From: Bacillota bacterium
GTDB taxonomy: Bacteria; Bacillota; Clostridia; Oscillospirales; Ruminococcaceae
Assembly: GCA_023394255.1 (NCBI GenBank)
Contig: JAEXAZ010000304.1
Span: 1-6,281 of the forward strand
DNA length: 6,281 nucleotides
Direction: 5' to 3'
The notes under the pieces were generated by a model. The model saw nothing but the letters and a program-made list of their open reading frames with translations, made no database searches and was not told the DNA's origin. The number at the start of each line of letters is the position of its first letter. Position 1 is the first letter of the stretch. The position numbers and the translations under genes are program-made. Shown here in pieces: positions 3,444-6,281 of the stretch.

Positions 3444-6281
3444 ATGAAACGTACAACAACAAACAGCCTGGTGCTTGCCATTGTCGCCGTGGTCTTTCTT
3501 GCCGCGGCGGGGGCTGCCGCATTGCTGTCCCGCCCTGTGGGTGACGAACTGCCGGCGTCGATTTCGATGACGGCTGTCTCACAGACGGATCAGGGCGTAG
3601 ACCCGGACAGCGCTTTTCGGCTGAAAAGCGGTTACCGTGTGAAAAAGGAGCAGCTGGCCGCGATGCTCAGCGTGGAACCCGAACTGGACTTCTCAATGGA
3701 AGGATCCGGGAAGAACTGGACGCTGAAGCCCTCCGAGCCGCTGCAGGCCAATACGGTCTACACCTTCCGCGTTTTCAACGACGCGAAAAATGTGGTGCAG
3801 TCCTTCGCGTTCCAGACCAAAAGCGACCTGCTTGTCAGCAGTGTCTATCCGACGGATCAGAGCAGCTATGTGGATCCGAATACCGGAATAGAGTTCACAT
3901 TCAACGCGGCGGGTGTGGATATCGGGGATTATTTTGAAATCCTTCCCGCTGTGGCCGGGACCTTTGAAACAAACGATTATACGGCAACTTTTATCCCGGC
4001 TGCGCCGCTGGCGGAAAACAGCATCTACCGGGTGACCCTGAAAGCCGGGCTGCCGGCCCCGAACGGAACGGCGCTTCAGGAGGACTATACGTTTTCCTTT
4101 GAAACCTCCAGCCCGGAACAGGATAAGTGGGATTATACCAGGTTGCGCCTTGCCGGCGAGTTTTCAGAAACCTTCCTGCCCGGCGACACGCTGGCGGTGG
4201 AGGTCTCCTCCGGCAGTGATATAACAGGTGTGGAATTCGACGTAAAAATGTACCAGTTCCCTGACGCCGAAGCCTACATCAAAGTGCTGAACGAACGGGA
4301 GAAATACTATGCGGAACGCTATGGTGTGCTCAGCGATTACGTCGTGGATACCAGCGGCCTGCAGGAGGTCGTGAATTACCACGGCGAGCTGCTGCATCAG
4401 GGAGAGAATACATGGACTTCCTCCTATGCGGTTTTACCGGAAAATATGGGAGAGGGTTATTATATTGTCACCATTTCCGGCAAGGATGCCGAAGGAACGG
4501 ACCAGTTTGTGCAGAAGCTGGTCCAGATCCGCAATCTGTCGGTCTACACCCAGTCTGTAAACGGCGATACGCTTGTCTGGGTCAATGACCCGTCATCGGG
4601 CGGCGCGCTTTCCGGCCTGACAGTCAACCTGATAGACAAAAAAACCGGAAACAAGCTGGAGGCAACTACGCAGGACGACGGTACCGCGCGCCTCCTCACA
4701 GGCGAGGTGGAGGACGCCCAGCTCCAGGTTCTGCGGGACGGAAAGCCGGCTTATGTGGAGGAACTTTCCCTCTCCAGACAGGAGGAGAAATCTCCGCTCA
4801 ACCAGCATTTTTATACCGCGCTCTATACCGACCGCGAAATCTATCAGCCGGACGATACCATCCGTTTCTGGGGAACGGTCAAACCGCGTACGGTAACCAA
4901 CGCAATGCCCGAGGCCGTTTATGCTTCCCTTGGAGGCGGCTGGCCGGTATCCGATCTGTATCAGATGAAAGTCAGCGTCGGTGCGGACGGCACCTTCTCG
5001 GGAGAGATGAAGATTACCGGCATCAGAAAAGACTGGTATAGTTTCCGGATTACCGACGGGAAAGACGGCGTCTATACCACAAAAGGGTTCGAAATCGGTG
5101 ACTATACGAAGCCTGCTTATCTGATTGAAGTGAAAACCGATAAGGATGTTTATAATTATAACGAAACCGTGCGCTTTGAAATCGCGGCGAACTTCTTTGA
5201 CGGGACGCCTGTCTCCGGAGGGAAACTGCATCTGAGCGGTTACGGAATGACGTTTGGCCCATCTGGGCAGGACAAGGAAATTACGCTTGACGCGTCCGGA
5301 AAAGCAACGGTTACCGGTATGATGGACACATCTGCCCGCCGTGACCAGAGCGGCATGTACAGCTGGTCTCCGCAGCGAATCTACTATGATGTGAGCAATG
5401 CGCAGGAGGAAGATGTTTACATCAACACTTCCGGCTCCTTCTATGCGCTGCCGTCCAGGATAGCGGCGCAGGTGACGGCAGACAGGGACGCCAAAACCCT
5501 GACCGTGGAAACCGCGCAGCTGGATGTGTCCAAAGTGGGGCAGGAGGGAGAAGTCCGGCCGATGGTCATTCCGCCCGAATATGAACGTCTCAAAGGGGCG
5601 CCGGCCGATCTGCCGGTCGCGGTGCTGGTACATAAGACAGAATTTATTCAGACGCCTATCGGCAGTTTTTACGATTCCGTCAATAAGAAAACGGTTCAGC
5701 GTTACAAGACGGAACAGCGGGAATCGGTGGAAAAGGTGCTTAACGGCTATACTTCCGGCGGAAAAGCCGTTTTCAATGACGTACCCTACGCGAACGACGA
5801 AAATGTATACTACTGGTATGAGGCACAGTTCAGCGGCGGGATTGTGGGGTATGTAAACGCGAAAGGCTACCCGGGCCGGCTGTACAGCCTGCCCACAGAG
5901 TTTGATGAGGTCAGCTCTTATGCGTTTGTTGATGAATCCGCCGGACAGGACAATACGAATATAGATTTCATCAGCAGCAGAAGCTTCGGCCGCGCCGCGA
6001 TGGATGAGCCGATTTTGCTGGGGCTTTACAAAAACGGCGTGAAGGTTGAAAACAAAGGGAGCATGCTGTGCAGCGCGGTGCAAAGCAAGATGCTCCGGAA
6101 CACCGTCACCCGGGATGATGGGCTCACCTTTACGATGTCGGAAGAATTTCTGCCGAATGTCCGCTTTACGGGCGCGTACTTTGACGGGCGGCATGTTTAC
6201 CAGATCAATGATTATGATGTTTCCTATAATTATGACGGCAAAGTGTTGAACATCGATGCAAAAGCGGAACACAATAGCTAC
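3444..6281 (+). CDS. Membrane-anchored alpha-2-macroglobulin-like protein with N-terminal Ig-like domains (3' end outside window)
   Basis: An uninterrupted frame of 946 codons that runs off the right edge. A short basic start (MKRTTT) is followed by one hydrophobic segment (about 8-29) without a lipobox cysteine, so the protein is probably anchored by an uncleaved signal and faces outward. Residues about 59-127 and 131-222 look like two bacterial Ig-like (Big_5/SbsA-type) modules; the second has TGIEFTFN and PLAENSIYRVTLKAGL and ends in YTFSFET. Macroglobulin-type modules follow: TLVWVNDPSSGGALSGLTV (376-394) with DDGTARL (411-417); TDREIYQPDDTIRFWGTVK (462-480), matching the family's TDRPxYRPGxTVxFxG; and DYTKPAYLIEV (553-563) followed by VYNYNETVRFEIAANFFDG (569-587), matching the YxKPxF...Y..G..V...AxYFxG module. 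Family proteins trap or shield against proteases using a bait region and often a CxEQ thioester. The only cysteine seen is C876, which is not in such a motif; the thioester domain would lie beyond the window. The family call is strong; function is inferred. Confidence 0.88.
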   Translation, partial: MKRTTTNSLVLAIVAVVFLAAAGAAALLSRPVGDELPASISMTAVSQTDQGVDPDSAFRLKSGYRVKKEQLAAMLSVEPELDFSMEGSGKNWTLKPSEPLQANTVYTFRVFNDAKNVVQSFAFQTKSDLLVSSVYPTDQSSYVDPNTGIEFTFNAAGVDIGDYFEILPAVAGTFETNDYTATFIPAAPLAENSIYRVTLKAGLPAPNGTALQEDYTFSFETSSPEQDKWDYTRLRLAGEFSETFLPGDTLAVEVSSGSDITGVEFDVKMYQFPDAEAYIKVLNEREKYYAERYGVLSDYVVDTSGLQEVVNYHGELLHQGENTWTSSYAVLPENMGEGYYIVTISGKDAEGTDQFVQKLVQIRNLSVYTQSVNGDTLVWVNDPSSGGALSGLTVNLIDKKTGNKLEATTQDDGTARLLTGEVEDAQLQVLRDGKPAYVEELSLSRQEEKSPLNQHFYTALYTDREIYQPDDTIRFWGTVKPRTVTNAMPEAVYASLGGGWPVSDLYQMKVSVGADGTFSGEMKITGIRKDWYSFRITDGKDGVYTTKGFEIGDYTKPAYLIEVKTDKDVYNYNETVRFEIAANFFDGTPVSGGKLHLSGYGMTFGPSGQDKEITLDASGKATVTGMMDTSARRDQSGMYSWSPQRIYYDVSNAQEEDVYINTSGSFYALPSRIAAQVTADRDAKTLTVETAQLDVSKVGQEGEVRPMVIPPEYERLKGAPADLPVAVLVHKTEFIQTPIGSFYDSVNKKTVQRYKTEQRESVEKVLNGYTSGGKAVFNDVPYANDENVYYWYEAQFSGGIVGYVNAKGYPGRLYSLPTEFDEVSSYAFVDESAGQDNTNIDFISSRSFGRAAMDEPILLGLYKNGVKVENKGSMLCSAVQSKMLRNTVTRDDGLTFTMSEEFLPNVRFTGAYFDGRHVYQINDYDVSYNYDGKVLNIDAKAEHNSY

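Noticed and set aside
3259..3582. A 107-codon minus-strand frame spanning the divergent control region.
   Set aside because: It overlaps the start of the macroglobulin-like gene and its promoter region, and shows no motif or ribosome site.
4593..6272. A 559-codon open frame on the minus strand opposite the macroglobulin-like gene.
   Set aside because: It is wholly antisense to a frame with clear domain motifs, has no Shine-Dalgarno or recognisable motif, and its His/Arg/Phe-rich, low-complexity look is typical of the complement of a coding strand with biased codons.

Overview
The window looks like chromosomal DNA of a low- to moderate-GC Gram-positive bacterium, most likely a Clostridia-type Firmicute. 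The reasons are strong purine-rich Shine-Dalgarno sequences, sigma-A-like promoters with 17-base spacing, a U-tailed intrinsic terminator, an IS3-type transposase remnant, and an N-terminally anchored alpha-2-macroglobulin-like protein without a lipobox. This placement is inferred from style and gene content; no marker gene is present.

Layout. (1) 1-1227, plus strand: the 3' end of an enolase-superfamily sugar-acid dehydratase (ManD/RspA-like), followed 22 bases later by a complete Ldh_2-family (malate/L-lactate dehydrogenase-like) oxidoreductase. Together they look like the tail of a catabolic operon for sugar acids or 2-hydroxyacids. (2) 1228-1740: mostly decayed DNA. It includes a frame-broken remnant of an IS3-family transposase with an A6G slippery heptamer at the orfA/orfB junction. 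(3) 1740-2375, minus strand: a compact single-gene unit with a promoter (TTGACT-17-TACAAT), a Shine-Dalgarno, a MarR-family regulator and a strong intrinsic terminator. (4) 2539-3201, minus strand: a promoter and a gene for a small secreted protein of unknown function. (5) 3202-3443: a divergent control region. (6) 3444 to the window end, plus strand: a large membrane-anchored alpha-2-macroglobulin-like protein, open at the right edge with 946 codons visible.

How the parts relate. The two catabolic genes probably share a transcript. The MarR gene is its own unit and could act locally, because weak GTAAA-type inverted repeats lie upstream of both marR and the secreted-protein gene; this is speculative. 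The secreted protein and the macroglobulin-like protein are both exported and divergently transcribed from one 302-base region (3142-3443) that carries two mirrored copies of TATAGTATAC, so co-regulation at the cell surface is a reasonable hypothesis. No CRISPR array, tRNA, rRNA or riboswitch was recognised. I found no clearly new system; the best candidates for follow-up are the exported divergent pair and the substituted active-site motifs of the Ldh_2 enzyme.
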